DNA of 64,000 bases, from assembly GCF_011077955.1 (NCBI RefSeq), contig NZ_JAALBX010000013.1:56143-120142 (forward strand), in the 5' to 3' direction. This document shows, piece by piece, positions 17,578-25,211 of this stretch. The position numbers were made by a program, and so were the translations under genes. The DNA comes from Citrobacter freundii (lineage in GTDB: Bacteria > Pseudomonadota > Gammaproteobacteria > Enterobacterales > Enterobacteriaceae). The notes under the pieces are model-generated. The model was not told the origin of the DNA, searched no databases, and saw only the letters and a list, made by a program, of their open reading frames with translations. Every line of letters starts with the position of its first letter. Position 1 is the first letter of the stretch.

Positions 17578-18363
17578 ATGATGACGCCATTTGCGCCGTT
17601 ATCTCCCACGCTGATTGATGCCGCTAACCGCCTCGGACACTGGCTGGCCCATGATGAGCGCGCGAAGCTTGCTGCCGCGACGGAGATCGGTCTTGTCGTG
17701 CTGGCAGGCAACGCCGTCATCCCGGCCATTGATGAGGCTTGCAAACAGGCATCGGCACGGCAGATCCCGCTTTTGATAAGCGGTGGCATAGGGCATTCCA
17801 CCTCGTTTTTGTATGACGCCATAGCCGCTCATCCACGCTATCACGCGTTGCCGACGCACGGGCGCCCCGAGGCGGCTATCCTTGCGGATATCGCCATCAC
17901 CTTCTGGAACATTCCCGCACGCGGCGTGCTGGTTGAGGATAAATCCACCAACTGCGGCGAGAATGCCCGGTTCACGCGTGCGCTAATGGACGCCCGCAAG
18001 CTTTATCCCGCGCGGGCGATTCTGGTGCAGGACCCTACGATGCAGCGGCGCACGGCGGCGACGTTCTCCCGCGTCTGGCGCGGCGACTCTCATCAGATCC
18101 AGTGGATTAACCTGCCGGGTATCGAACCGGTCCTTGTCGCCACAGACACCGAAACCCGTTTTGACCACGGGGAAGGGCTATGGTCGGTTGAACGTTATCT
18201 CTCGCTGATAGCGGGGGAAATCCCGCGGCTGCGCAACGATGCCCAGGGTTACGGTCCGCAAGGACGTGACTTTATCGACGCGGTGACCATACCTGAAGAG
18301 GTATTGGCTGCCTGGCACATGCTAATCGATGCGCCAGATCTTAAGTCGGTGTTTACCCGTTAA
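17578..18363 (+). CDS. ydcF: YdcF, DUF218 Rossmann-type protein
   Basis: A 261-aa cytoplasmic DUF218 protein; E. coli YdcF binds S-adenosylmethionine in vitro but its role is unknown. Conserved segments are [41 protein letters not shown] and QDPTMQRRT. It is close to hrpA as in E. coli, although a lipoprotein and a TetR gene are inserted between. Start taken as ATGATG after GGAGGGCATA. Confidence 0.93.
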   Translation: MMTPFAPLSPTLIDAANRLGHWLAHDERAKLAAATEIGLVVLAGNAVIPAIDEACKQASARQIPLLISGGIGHSTSFLYDAIAAHPRYHALPTHGRPEAAILADIAITFWNIPARGVLVEDKSTNCGENARFTRALMDARKLYPARAILVQDPTMQRRTAATFSRVWRGDSHQIQWINLPGIEPVLVATDTETRFDHGEGLWSVERYLSLIAGEIPRLRNDAQGYGPQGRDFIDAVTIPEEVLAAWHMLIDAPDLKSVFTR

Positions 18364-18470
18364 TCTTCACAGCAGTGACGACGTCACTATGACGCCGTCG
18401 CGCCTGTGCTTTGTCATCAACGCGTTACGGTGTGTAAACGCGCCGCGTGCCATTCTATAAACCCTCTTTT

Positions 18471-18513
18471 TGTGATGTTGATCACGATTTTCATCCCTGA
18501 TAAGGTAAATAAG
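18471..18513 (+). promoter_or_regulatory. CRP-dependent proP P1-like promoter
   Basis: TGTGATGTTGATCACG at 18471-18486 matches the CRP consensus TGTGA-N6-TCACA with one mismatch. TAAGGT at 18501-18506 can serve as -10, giving a start near 18513 and placing the CRP centre near -34.5. That is the geometry described for E. coli proP P1, where CRP represses. The 200-base leader to proP would hold the RpoS/Fis-type P2, which I cannot delimit. Confidence 0.65.
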
Positions 18514-18712
18514 ATGTTAATTGTGGGTCTTTTGACCACAAAGAGGCATTTGCTTATGTCTTAACCAGGCCCGAATGACAAACCTGCTACGCTTTTAAAA
18601 ACACACCCTGGTTATGACTTTTTTACCGCTGCCCTGGGCGATTAAACGCCTGTTTTTTGGTGGGTAATGGGTGAGTTCGACAGACACTATGGCAATTTTT
18701 TAGAGGATGACT

Positions 18713-20218
18713 ATGAAAAATAAAAGGAAAGAGATAGAGCCGATTTCGCTCTCTGATGTCACGATAATTGATGACTCGCGGCTTCGCAAAGCCATTACGG
18801 CCGCTTCCCTGGGTAACGCCATGGAATGGTTTGATTTTGGCGTGTATGGCTTTGTGGCTTATGCGCTGGGTAAAGTCTTTTTTCCTGACGCCAATCCCAG
18901 TATTCAAATGATTGCCGCGCTGGCGACCTTTTCCGTGCCGTTTTTAATTCGTCCGCTGGGCGGGCTGTTCTTTGGGATGCTGGGCGATAAATATGGTCGC
19001 CAGAAAATACTGTCGATAACCATTGTTATTATGTCGGTAAGCACGTTCTGCATTGGGCTTATCCCGTCTTACGCGTCAATCGGTATCTGGGCGCCTATCT
19101 TGCTGTTGCTGTGTAAAATGGCGCAGGGTTTTTCCGTAGGCGGCGAATACACCGGCGCATCAATCTTTGTTGCGGAATACTCACCGGATCGCAAACGCGG
19201 CTTTATGGGCAGTTGGCTTGATTTCGGCTCCATCGCCGGGTTCGTATTAGGCGCGGGCCTGGTGGTGCTGCTTTCCGCCATTGTGGGCGAGGCGCGATTC
19301 CTTGAATGGGGCTGGCGTATTCCGTTTTTCCTTGCGTTGCCGCTGGGAATTATTGGTCTTTACCTGCGCCACGCCTTAGAGGAAACGCCGGCGTTCCAGC
19401 AGCATGTCGACAAGCTCGAACAGGGCGATCGCGACGGCTTGCGTGACGGCCCTAAAGTCTCCTTTAAAGAGATTGCCACCAAACACTGGCGCAGTTTGTT
19501 GACCTGTATTGGGCTTGTTATCTCCACTAACGTGACCTATTACATGCTACTCACCTACATGCCGAGTTATCTCTCCCATAACCTGCATTATTCAGAAGAC
19601 CATGGCGTACTGATTATTATCGCCATCATGATCGGGATGCTGTTCGTCCAGCCGATTATGGGGCTACTGAGCGATCGTTTTGGTCGTCGCCCGTTCGTGA
19701 TTTTTGGCAGCATTGCGCTGCTGCTATTCGCCATTCCGGCGTTTATGCTGATTAACAGTAATGTTATCGGGCTTATCTTCGCCGGGCTGTTAATGCTGGC
19801 GGTGATCCTCAATTCGTTTACCGGCGTTATGGCCTCCACCTTACCCGCGATGTTCCCGACTCATATCCGTTATAGCGCGTTGGCAAGCGCCTTTAACATC
19901 TCGGTACTGGTAGCAGGCCTGACCCCAACGCTTGCCGCATGGCTGGTGGAAACGTCAGACAATCTCTTAATGCCCGCGTATTACCTGATGGTGGTGGCGG
20001 TGATAGGTTTAATTACCGGGATAACCATGAAAGAAACCGCAAACCGCCCGCTGAAAGGGGCAACGCCTGCGGCATCGGATATCCAGGAGGCGCGAGAAAT
20101 TCTTCAGGAGCATCACGACAACATCGAACAGAAAATCGAGGATGTCGATCGTGAAATCGCTGAGCTTCAGGAAAAACGAGACCGCCTTGTGCAACAGCAT
20201 CCCCACATTAATGAATAA
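18713..20218 (+). CDS. proP: Proline/betaine osmoprotectant:H+ symporter ProP
   Basis: A 12-TM major-facilitator transporter that senses osmolality and imports proline and glycine betaine. The 501-aa protein is nearly identical to E. coli ProP from TIIDDSRLRKAITAAS onward. It contains RPLGGLFFGMLGDKYGRQK, and its C-terminal coiled coil (EHHDNIEQKIEDVDREIAEL) tunes osmotic activation. Start at 18713 after AGAGGA; an in-frame ATG two codons upstream overlaps that site. In E. coli proP is far from ydcF, so the neighbourhood differs. Confidence 0.97.
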   Translation: MKNKRKEIEPISLSDVTIIDDSRLRKAITAASLGNAMEWFDFGVYGFVAYALGKVFFPDANPSIQMIAALATFSVPFLIRPLGGLFFGMLGDKYGRQKILSITIVIMSVSTFCIGLIPSYASIGIWAPILLLLCKMAQGFSVGGEYTGASIFVAEYSPDRKRGFMGSWLDFGSIAGFVLGAGLVVLLSAIVGEARFLEWGWRIPFFLALPLGIIGLYLRHALEETPAFQQHVDKLEQGDRDGLRDGPKVSFKEIATKHWRSLLTCIGLVISTNVTYYMLLTYMPSYLSHNLHYSEDHGVLIIIAIMIGMLFVQPIMGLLSDRFGRRPFVIFGSIALLLFAIPAFMLINSNVIGLIFAGLLMLAVILNSFTGVMASTLPAMFPTHIRYSALASAFNISVLVAGLTPTLAAWLVETSDNLLMPAYYLMVVAVIGLITGITMKETANRPLKGATPAASDIQEAREILQEHHDNIEQKIEDVDREIAELQEKRDRLVQQHPHINE

Positions 20219-20224
20219 ACCCAG

Positions 20225-20250
20225 CGGCCCTGAAAGGGCCGTTTTTTTTT
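20225..20250 (+). terminator. proP terminator
   Basis: CGGCCCT-GAA-AGGGCCG hairpin followed by nine T, eight bases after the proP stop. Confidence 0.93.
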
Positions 20251-20304
20251 GCCTGCAACGTCTTTACGCTGTGAAACGCCAGGGCATTAGCGGCCCTTAA
20301 AATA

Positions 20305-20327
20305 AAGCTGCATATTTACTGCATGTT
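20305..20327. promoter_or_regulatory. NsrR-like operator of yeaR-yoaG
   Basis: AAGCTGCATAT and TACTGCATGTT, separated by one T, form an 11-1-11 inverted repeat close to the NsrR consensus (AAGATGCATTT half-sites). In E. coli yeaR-yoaG is controlled by nitrate-activated NarL and NO-sensing NsrR. The site is 73 bases upstream of yeaR. Confidence 0.6.
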
Positions 20328-20399
20328 TTGAAAAGCGTCCCTTTAAAAAACGTGGTTAACTAATGGCACCGCTTTTCGCGAACCATCAAGGGGACCACT

Positions 20400-20750
20400 A
20401 TGCTGCGCTTTCCACCTGACTGTATCCACACCCGTTCGACACCTTTCTGGAACAAAGACACGGCACCCCCAGGCATATTTAAACGCCATCTCGATACCGG
20501 CACCCGGCAGGGCGTTTATCCACGTTTATCCGTGATGCAGGGCGCGGTGCGATATTACGGCTTTGCCGATGGGGAATGCCCGCAACCCGATAGCGAGCGC
20601 CTTATTGAAGCCGGACAATTTGGCGTATTCCCGCCTGAGAAATGGCATTACATCGAGCTGCTGACCGACGATACATGGTTTAACGTCGACTTTTTTGTCG
20701 CGCCGGAGGTGTTATTGGCAGGCGCGGCACCGTTGAGCATGAAAAAATAA
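20400..20750 (+). CDS. yeaR: YeaR, DUF1971 cupin-like protein
   Basis: A 116-aa protein; E. coli YeaR is about 119 aa and shares IHTRSTPFWNK, GIF.RHLD.GTR.GVYPRLSVM, EAGQFGVFPPEKWH and NVDFFVAPEVL. Predicted cupin-like beta barrel, induced by nitrate and nitric oxide in E. coli. Precise function is unknown. First gene of yeaR-yoaG; yoaG begins 10 bases after its stop. Confidence 0.95.
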   Translation: MLRFPPDCIHTRSTPFWNKDTAPPGIFKRHLDTGTRQGVYPRLSVMQGAVRYYGFADGECPQPDSERLIEAGQFGVFPPEKWHYIELLTDDTWFNVDFFVAPEVLLAGAAPLSMKK

Positions 20751-20760
20751 GGAGCTTATT

Positions 20761-20943
20761 ATGAGTAACGCAACGTATACCGTCACGGTGACGAACAACA
20801 GTAATGGCGTGTCCGTTGATTATGTAACGCCAACCCCAATGGCATTGCTGGTGCCGGAGGTGGCCGCCGAAGTGGTAAAAGATCTGGTGAATACGGTTCG
20901 TGCTTATGACACGGAAAACGAGCATGAGGTTTGCGGCTGGTAA
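20761..20943 (+). CDS. yoaG: YoaG, DUF1869 small protein
   Basis: A 60-aa protein nearly identical to E. coli YoaG: TYTVTVTNNSNGVSVDY and LVPEVAAEVVKDLVNTVRAYDTENEHEVCGW segments. Second gene of the nitrate/NO-responsive yeaR operon, preceded by AAGGAGCTTATT. Function unknown. Confidence 0.96.
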   Translation: MSNATYTVTVTNNSNGVSVDYVTPTPMALLVPEVAAEVVKDLVNTVRAYDTENEHEVCGW

Positions 20944-20973
20944 GCGTATGCCCGCCCACCTTCAACCTGCACG

Positions 20974-21003
20974 GGAGATAAGGTTAAGCCTTATCTCCTT
21001 TTG
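20974..21003 (+). terminator. yeaR-yoaG terminator
   Basis: GGAGATAAGG / CCTTATCTCC stem with a TTAAG loop followed by a short T-rich tail. Confidence 0.85.
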
Positions 21004-21063
21004 TTACCCCTCATGCCGTTAACACAGCGCCCTGCGTGCGCTGATAAAGACGCCTGTATAATC

Positions 21064-21417
21064 TCAGCCCGTGGTTTCTAAAAGCGGTTTATTGCCATAA
21101 GGACAAATATCAAATAAACAGCGATCAGAATGTGTGCTCTCACAGCGGATAACGCCCTCATTGCCAGGGCAACTGATTGTAGAGGTTAAGGTATTCCAGA
21201 CGGTGTGATTAAAGGGGAAGGTATGCATCACTTCTATATTTCTGGCTTTGCCATTAATAACAATGCCGAAACAGCCTGTTTTTATTATGTTGCCGGATCG
21301 AATAAAATAGCTGCCTTTATACCATATAATAACTTTCATATTATTAGTGTCAGAGGCGAGGGCAAAAAAAGTTCCGGTGGTAGGACTGACTAACTGCTTT
21401 TCAACGATCCATTCCAT
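21064..21417 (-). CDS. Hypothetical protein, 117 aa
   Basis: Not recognised. A frame open for 117 codons with no signal peptide, starting MEWIVEKQLVSPTTGTFF, containing several Cys toward the C-terminus (ISCPGNEG, IRCESTHSDRC, DICPYG). Beta-rich composition with little low complexity. A GGAG lies 10-13 bases before the ATG. It is lower in G+C than its neighbours, which may point to acquisition. Confidence 0.5.
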   Translation of the reverse strand: MEWIVEKQLVSPTTGTFFALASDTNNMKVIIWYKGSYFIRSGNIIKTGCFGIVINGKARNIEVMHTFPFNHTVWNTLTSTISCPGNEGVIRCESTHSDRCLFDICPYGNKPLLETTG

Positions 21418-21793
21418 AGGCGATTACAACTCCATTATCGCTACATATCTTTAAAATGACTTGCCGCTTTACTCCATTATTACTAAATGGATTGCTGATG
21501 TCTAATAAAACAGGCACTCACAAAGACGTATAAAGAATAGTAAAGTAATGCAGTTAAAAAAGCATTTAAATTTAAAACAGTTAAAAGAATTGTAATGGTT
21601 TCGGTGTGAATTATTATTTATGTGTAATTTTCCGCACGTGAATCTTAGAATTGCGAAGGATTTGCAATCCAACCTTTCATGAAGAAACAATGTGCTTACA
21701 TAGCATAAGCCTGTGAGTCTTTCTCTTTCCCTCGTGTGGCAAGCGTACAAAACGCAGTACGTTTTATAGGGCAAAAAAAATTTTATAATGTCC

Positions 21794-21889
21794 CTTGAAA
21801 AATTGTGGACAGGAATTATTTTTATTCATGGACAAGCGATGCTTGCCTTCTTATGGAGCTTTTGAAGAGATTATTCAGGAGGTTATCAA
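21794..21889 (+). promoter_or_regulatory. Heat-shock promoter element and leader of the Hsp20 gene
   Basis: CTTGAAA at 21794-21800 equals the sigma-32 -35 consensus; a CCCCATNT-like -10 is not clear. The leader ends CAGGAGGTTATCAA before the ATG. Upstream CTTC (21850s) and GAAG (21860s) can pair, and a TTGCC segment lies before them, so a ROSE-like thermometer is possible but unproven. The rest of 21418-21793 is A/T-rich and I see no gene there. Confidence 0.35.
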
Positions 21890-22357
21890 ATGGCACTCAG
21901 AACCTTGTCAGCACTACCTGGTTTTGCTGATACTGTCTTTAACGATCGTTTCAATCGCATGGACCGGCTTTTTAGCCAGTTAACCGGTGATACGCCCGTG
22001 TCTTCTTTACCGGCTTACGATATGAAAAAGATTGACGCGAATAACTACGCATTGACGCTAAGCGTACCGGGTTGGAAAGAAGATGAACTTGAAATAGAAA
22101 CTGTCGGTGGAACGCTGCATATTTCAGGTAAACGGACAGATAATGAAACCAATGACGATAATGGTTGGATCTATCGAGGTATTCGCCGCGCTGATTTCCG
22201 GCTGAGTTTTTCTCTGCCGGAACACGCGAAAGTCAGTAATGCCAAACTGGATAACGGTTTGCTGCACGTAAGCATTTATCAGGAAATTCCAGAAAGCGAA
22301 AAACCGCGTAAAATTGCGATAGAAAATTCGCAACCCGCTATTGAACATAAAGCGTAA
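21890..22357 (+). CDS. Small heat-shock protein, Hsp20/IbpA family
   Basis: A 155-aa alpha-crystallin-domain holdase that would bind unfolding proteins in the cytoplasm. The core domain covers about residues 41-140 (PAYDMKKIDANNYALTLSVP ... LEIETVGGTLHISGKR ... LDNGLLHVSI) and is followed by a C-terminal tail with the dimer-bridging IAIE motif in place of IxI. It differs from canonical IbpA/IbpB, so it is a paralogue rather than the ibpAB operon. Excellent AGGAGG ribosome site; own terminator. Confidence 0.93.
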   Translation: MALRTLSALPGFADTVFNDRFNRMDRLFSQLTGDTPVSSLPAYDMKKIDANNYALTLSVPGWKEDELEIETVGGTLHISGKRTDNETNDDNGWIYRGIRRADFRLSFSLPEHAKVSNAKLDNGLLHVSIYQEIPESEKPRKIAIENSQPAIEHKA

Positions 22358-22380
22358 ACGCACACCGTTTTTCTTTATTT

Positions 22381-22407
22381 AAAGGCTCACGTTCGTGAGC
22401 CTTTTTT
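22381..22407 (+). terminator. Hsp20 terminator
   Basis: AAAGGCTCACG-TT-CGTGAGCCTTT perfect hairpin ending in six T. Confidence 0.93.
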
Positions 22408-23005
22408 CAGCCAAATTTTCATTACACCGGTATGTCCGGTTGTATTAATAAGTCGCTACTTTCCGTTAATCACCTCAGCGACGATGAGCCGATAAACCCT
22501 GACAAATGCGATCTGCGCATCCTTTAACGTTAATAAGATAGTCTGGTAAAAGCAGACTTGTGGGTAGCAAAAACTCTACGCTACACAGCGCGCTTTATGG
22601 CGTGAACACAAAACTCATTACATGGCCTTTTAAAAAACGTTATTCCGCGCTCGGCGAAAACTTTGCGTGTGAGCGGCAGGCTTGTAGGAAGACAGTAGGG
22701 CAGCAATAAGTGTGCACACAGCCCGGTAAGAGTCCCTTAACCAGTGCGGGAGAGGGGCGTCACGCCGTGATACAGCATTCCAGCCAGGCATTATTAAGAC
22801 CGATCGGCACGGCCTGTATACGCAGCTTAAGGCGCATTCTTGTCGGATGGCATAAAAAAAGTTATCGGCTAATATAAAATTCTCAATTTAATGCCATGAT
22901 TTATCGATAATTTCATGAGTCGTAGTGAATTATCGTTACTCGCCCAACGTGCACTTCAAAATCTGGTGCTAGAATGGTTAAGCACAATCTACTCTGGATA
23001 ACAAT
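22408..23005. other. Gene-free interval
   Basis: About 600 bases after the Hsp20 terminator. No reading frame longer than noise, no clear terminator or RNA. It ends in the promoter region of the small gene at 23006. Confidence 0.5.
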
Positions 23006-23323
23006 ATGAACGAATCCGAATTCCATGAATACCTCGTGCTGGGTGGCATGAGGCATGGAGAGGTATGGACGAAAATGCGCAGAGATTACTGGCAACATCA
23101 GTCAGTTAATCGGCAGATGCGCGATACTTTTTTTGACAGAGCAGCGCGTGTCGAAATTGTTATGGACGCGGAGGAGGCCTATTTTATTACCGAATGGACC
23201 TCACTTGACGGTAACTCCTATCTGATTGCCTCAACAGAGCCGTTACTGGCCTTTGATGTTGAAGCCGAAATGAATGCGATTTCACCTCCGCTAAAGCCCT
23301 ATATGTATGCGTTTGCGCTTTGA
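23006..23323 (+). CDS. Hypothetical protein, 105 aa
   Basis: Not recognised. A soluble, acidic protein without signal (MNESEFHEYLVLGGMRHGEVW ... RVEIVMDAEEAYFITEWTSLDG). Codon use looks genuine, with a weak ribosome site (GGATAACAAT). Next to another small unknown gene at 23486 but with 160 bases between, so not clearly one operon. Confidence 0.65.
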   Translation: MNESEFHEYLVLGGMRHGEVWTKMRRDYWQHQSVNRQMRDTFFDRAARVEIVMDAEEAYFITEWTSLDGNSYLIASTEPLLAFDVEAEMNAISPPLKPYMYAFAL

Positions 23324-23485
23324 TCGTAAAGGGATGTGCCTTGCTTAGCGCGTAGAACCTTTCTTAAGAAGACGGCGGAAATGTCAAGATCTCTGCCGAT
23401 CCTTAAATTCTAGTTTGTAAATTATTAGCAGCCTTTTACTTATCGACAATACTTCCTCATACCATTCCCAAACGGAGGCCGGAAG

Positions 23486-23746
23486 ATGATTGTAGAGAAA
23501 GAGGAGACGCTCATTTCAGGAAGCCGATGTTATTCCGTCATCGGCCAGGATGAAGTGTTAAGAAAGTTTATCGATAATCTCAACGCGTCGTTGGCGTTTG
23601 AAATGTCTGATATGCGCGTGATTGGTGGCGTTGATGCCATTGGCAGAATGAAAATTGTGCTTTCAGGTCAGTTTGTTAAGAGCATCTCTTTTGAAGATTT
23701 TAGAAATCGATTTGTTAAACCTTATAAGCTGAAACAAGACAATTAA
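23486..23746 (+). CDS. Hypothetical protein, 86 aa
   Basis: Not recognised. Soluble alpha/beta-looking sequence (MIVEKEETLISGSRCYSVIG ... FIDNLNASLAFEMSD ... KIVLSGQFVKSISFEDFRN). Strong ribosome site (CGGAGGCCGGAAG) before the ATG and a terminator 60 bases after the stop support a real gene. Confidence 0.65.
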   Translation: MIVEKEETLISGSRCYSVIGQDEVLRKFIDNLNASLAFEMSDMRVIGGVDAIGRMKIVLSGQFVKSISFEDFRNRFVKPYKLKQDN

Positions 23747-23805
23747 ACCCGCGTTAAAAGCGGCTTTGGAAATTTTGATGTCCTTATTACACACCATCCC
23801 TCTCT

Positions 23806-23836
23806 AAGCCACTGGCAATTGCTGGTGGCTTTTTTA
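23806..23836 (+). terminator. Terminator after the 86-aa gene
   Basis: A 13-bp nearly perfect stem beginning AAGCCACTGGCAA (two wobble pairs) followed by a T run. Confidence 0.85.
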
Positions 23837-23932
23837 TTTCGATTTTCAGATGGGCCAGGGGTTGAGCCATCCGCCTGAACCTAGTTGGCATCCCACAAAC
23901 AGACTGATTCAGCGTGGATTTGAAAAAGCGCG

Positions 23933-24301
23933 TTAATTGCACAAGCCGGTCGGTTTTTTTAGCGGCCCGCATTCCCCAAAATCCAGCATGACATAACCTT
24001 TTCCCTTCATACAATTTTCCACGCGTGTCATTCGAGCTTTCTGCTCTGCTAATGTTTCGCCAGGCTTCAGGCTGGCGCGGCGGAAGGTTTCATCCCAGGA
24101 GTTAAGGGAGTGTTTTCTATCGACGCCGCAATCGTACAAATCCTGGCGCCGCTTTTGCACATTAGTGTGGCCCAGTGTCTGTGGCTTTTGAAAGGTTTGA
24201 ACATAGGGGAAGGAGGTGTAATTAGTGGAGTCCATATCAGCCACTACGCATCCGGTTAAGCCAATGCAGAACACTAAGGCGAAATTTCTTATCTTTAGCA
24301 A
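23933..24301 (-). CDS. Hypothetical lipoprotein, 122 aa, TTG start
   Basis: Starts at TTG 24301, six bases after AGGGAG, giving a lipoprotein signal MLKIRNFALVFCIGLTGC (lipobox LTGC). The frame continues upstream, but the extra residues have no signal and overlap the preceding AraC gene. The mature part has four further Cys (YDCGVDRKH, VENCMKGKGY, FGECGPL, GLCN), probably two disulphides, and reads like small enterobacterial envelope lipoproteins. Function unknown. Confidence 0.7.
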   Translation of the reverse strand: MLKIRNFALVFCIGLTGCVVADMDSTNYTSFPYVQTFQKPQTLGHTNVQKRRQDLYDCGVDRKHSLNSWDETFRRASLKPGETLAEQKARMTRVENCMKGKGYVMLDFGECGPLKKPTGLCN

Positions 24302-24344
24302 CGTAAACTCCCTGGCATGTCGTTTTCCTGTGAAGGTGGTTACA

Positions 24345-25136
24345 TCATCGCGCCGCTTGTTGTTCAGAAAAGTAGTGGGCTGGTGTACTGCCCATCGTTT
24401 TTTTGAACATCGTGATAAACGCATTCACGGACTCATAGCCCAGTATAGCCGCTACGTTTTGAACCGATACGCCACAGGCTAATTCACGAAGCCCAATAAT
24501 CAAATGCAGTTGTTGCCGCCACCGCCCAAACGTTAATCCTGTCTCACGCAGCATTAAACGTGCAAGAGAGCGTTCGCTTAATGCCAGTCGTTTTGCCCAT
24601 TCTTTAAGCGTACTGCGATCGTCAGGATGGCTTACCAGGGTCTCCGCCATGACCCGTATTTTTGGATTCGCAGAGACCGGCAAGCTTAACTTTTGCTGCG
24701 GCATGGTGGCGAGTTCGTCGAGGGTTACGCGGGTAAGCCTTGCGACATGGCTGTCGGGTGAGTAATCCACCTCTTCGCGGGTTAAGCGGTCAACCAGCTC
24801 TTTAATCAGCGCAGAAATGGCGAGCGTACAGCATTTATCAGGCAGCGCCGCCGCGCCTGGTTCTATAAACAGATAATTAAGATGCGCATTCCAGGTTGCT
24901 TTGGCGCTATGCGGGACCCCGCCTGGGATCCAGACAGCACTATGCGGCGGCACTATCCATATATCATTTTCCGCACGGCAGATAACGGCGCCATACAGCG
25001 CAATAATCAATTGCCCTTTACGGTGGGTATGCACCGGCACCTCGGCTTCGTAATCGATAAAATCGAGATGGCGCGCCACGGCCGGATAAGGCGTCGTGTC
25101 GGGATCAAATACCTGAGTGGCCTGATTGGTTTTCAT
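24345..25136 (-). CDS. AraC-family regulator with N-terminal cupin
   Basis: A 263-aa regulator. The N-terminal cupin segment reads EVPVHTHRKGQLIIALYGAVICR ... HSAVWIPGGVPHSAK, and the C-terminal double helix-turn-helix includes LSERSLARLMLRETGLTF and VQNVAAILGYESVNAFITMFKK. It resembles the YeaM/NimR subgroup, which controls exporters. It is divergent from the FUSC-DUF1656-HlyD operon with 75 bases between the starts, so it most likely regulates that operon. Confidence 0.9.
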   Translation of the reverse strand: MKTNQATQVFDPDTTPYPAVARHLDFIDYEAEVPVHTHRKGQLIIALYGAVICRAENDIWIVPPHSAVWIPGGVPHSAKATWNAHLNYLFIEPGAAALPDKCCTLAISALIKELVDRLTREEVDYSPDSHVARLTRVTLDELATMPQQKLSLPVSANPKIRVMAETLVSHPDDRSTLKEWAKRLALSERSLARLMLRETGLTFGRWRQQLHLIIGLRELACGVSVQNVAAILGYESVNAFITMFKKTMGSTPAHYFSEQQAAR

Positions 25137-25211
25137 CGGTTGGCAAGATTTAGATATTTTTTGTCAGAATAGAGTATTTAAGCTAATTCGCAAGCCGGTA
25201 ATAATCCCGGC

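Noticed and set aside
21502..21774. 90-codon minus-strand frame before the Hsp20 gene
   Set aside because: Low-complexity Phe/Cys/Asn-rich translation of A/T-rich promoter DNA without a ribosome site.
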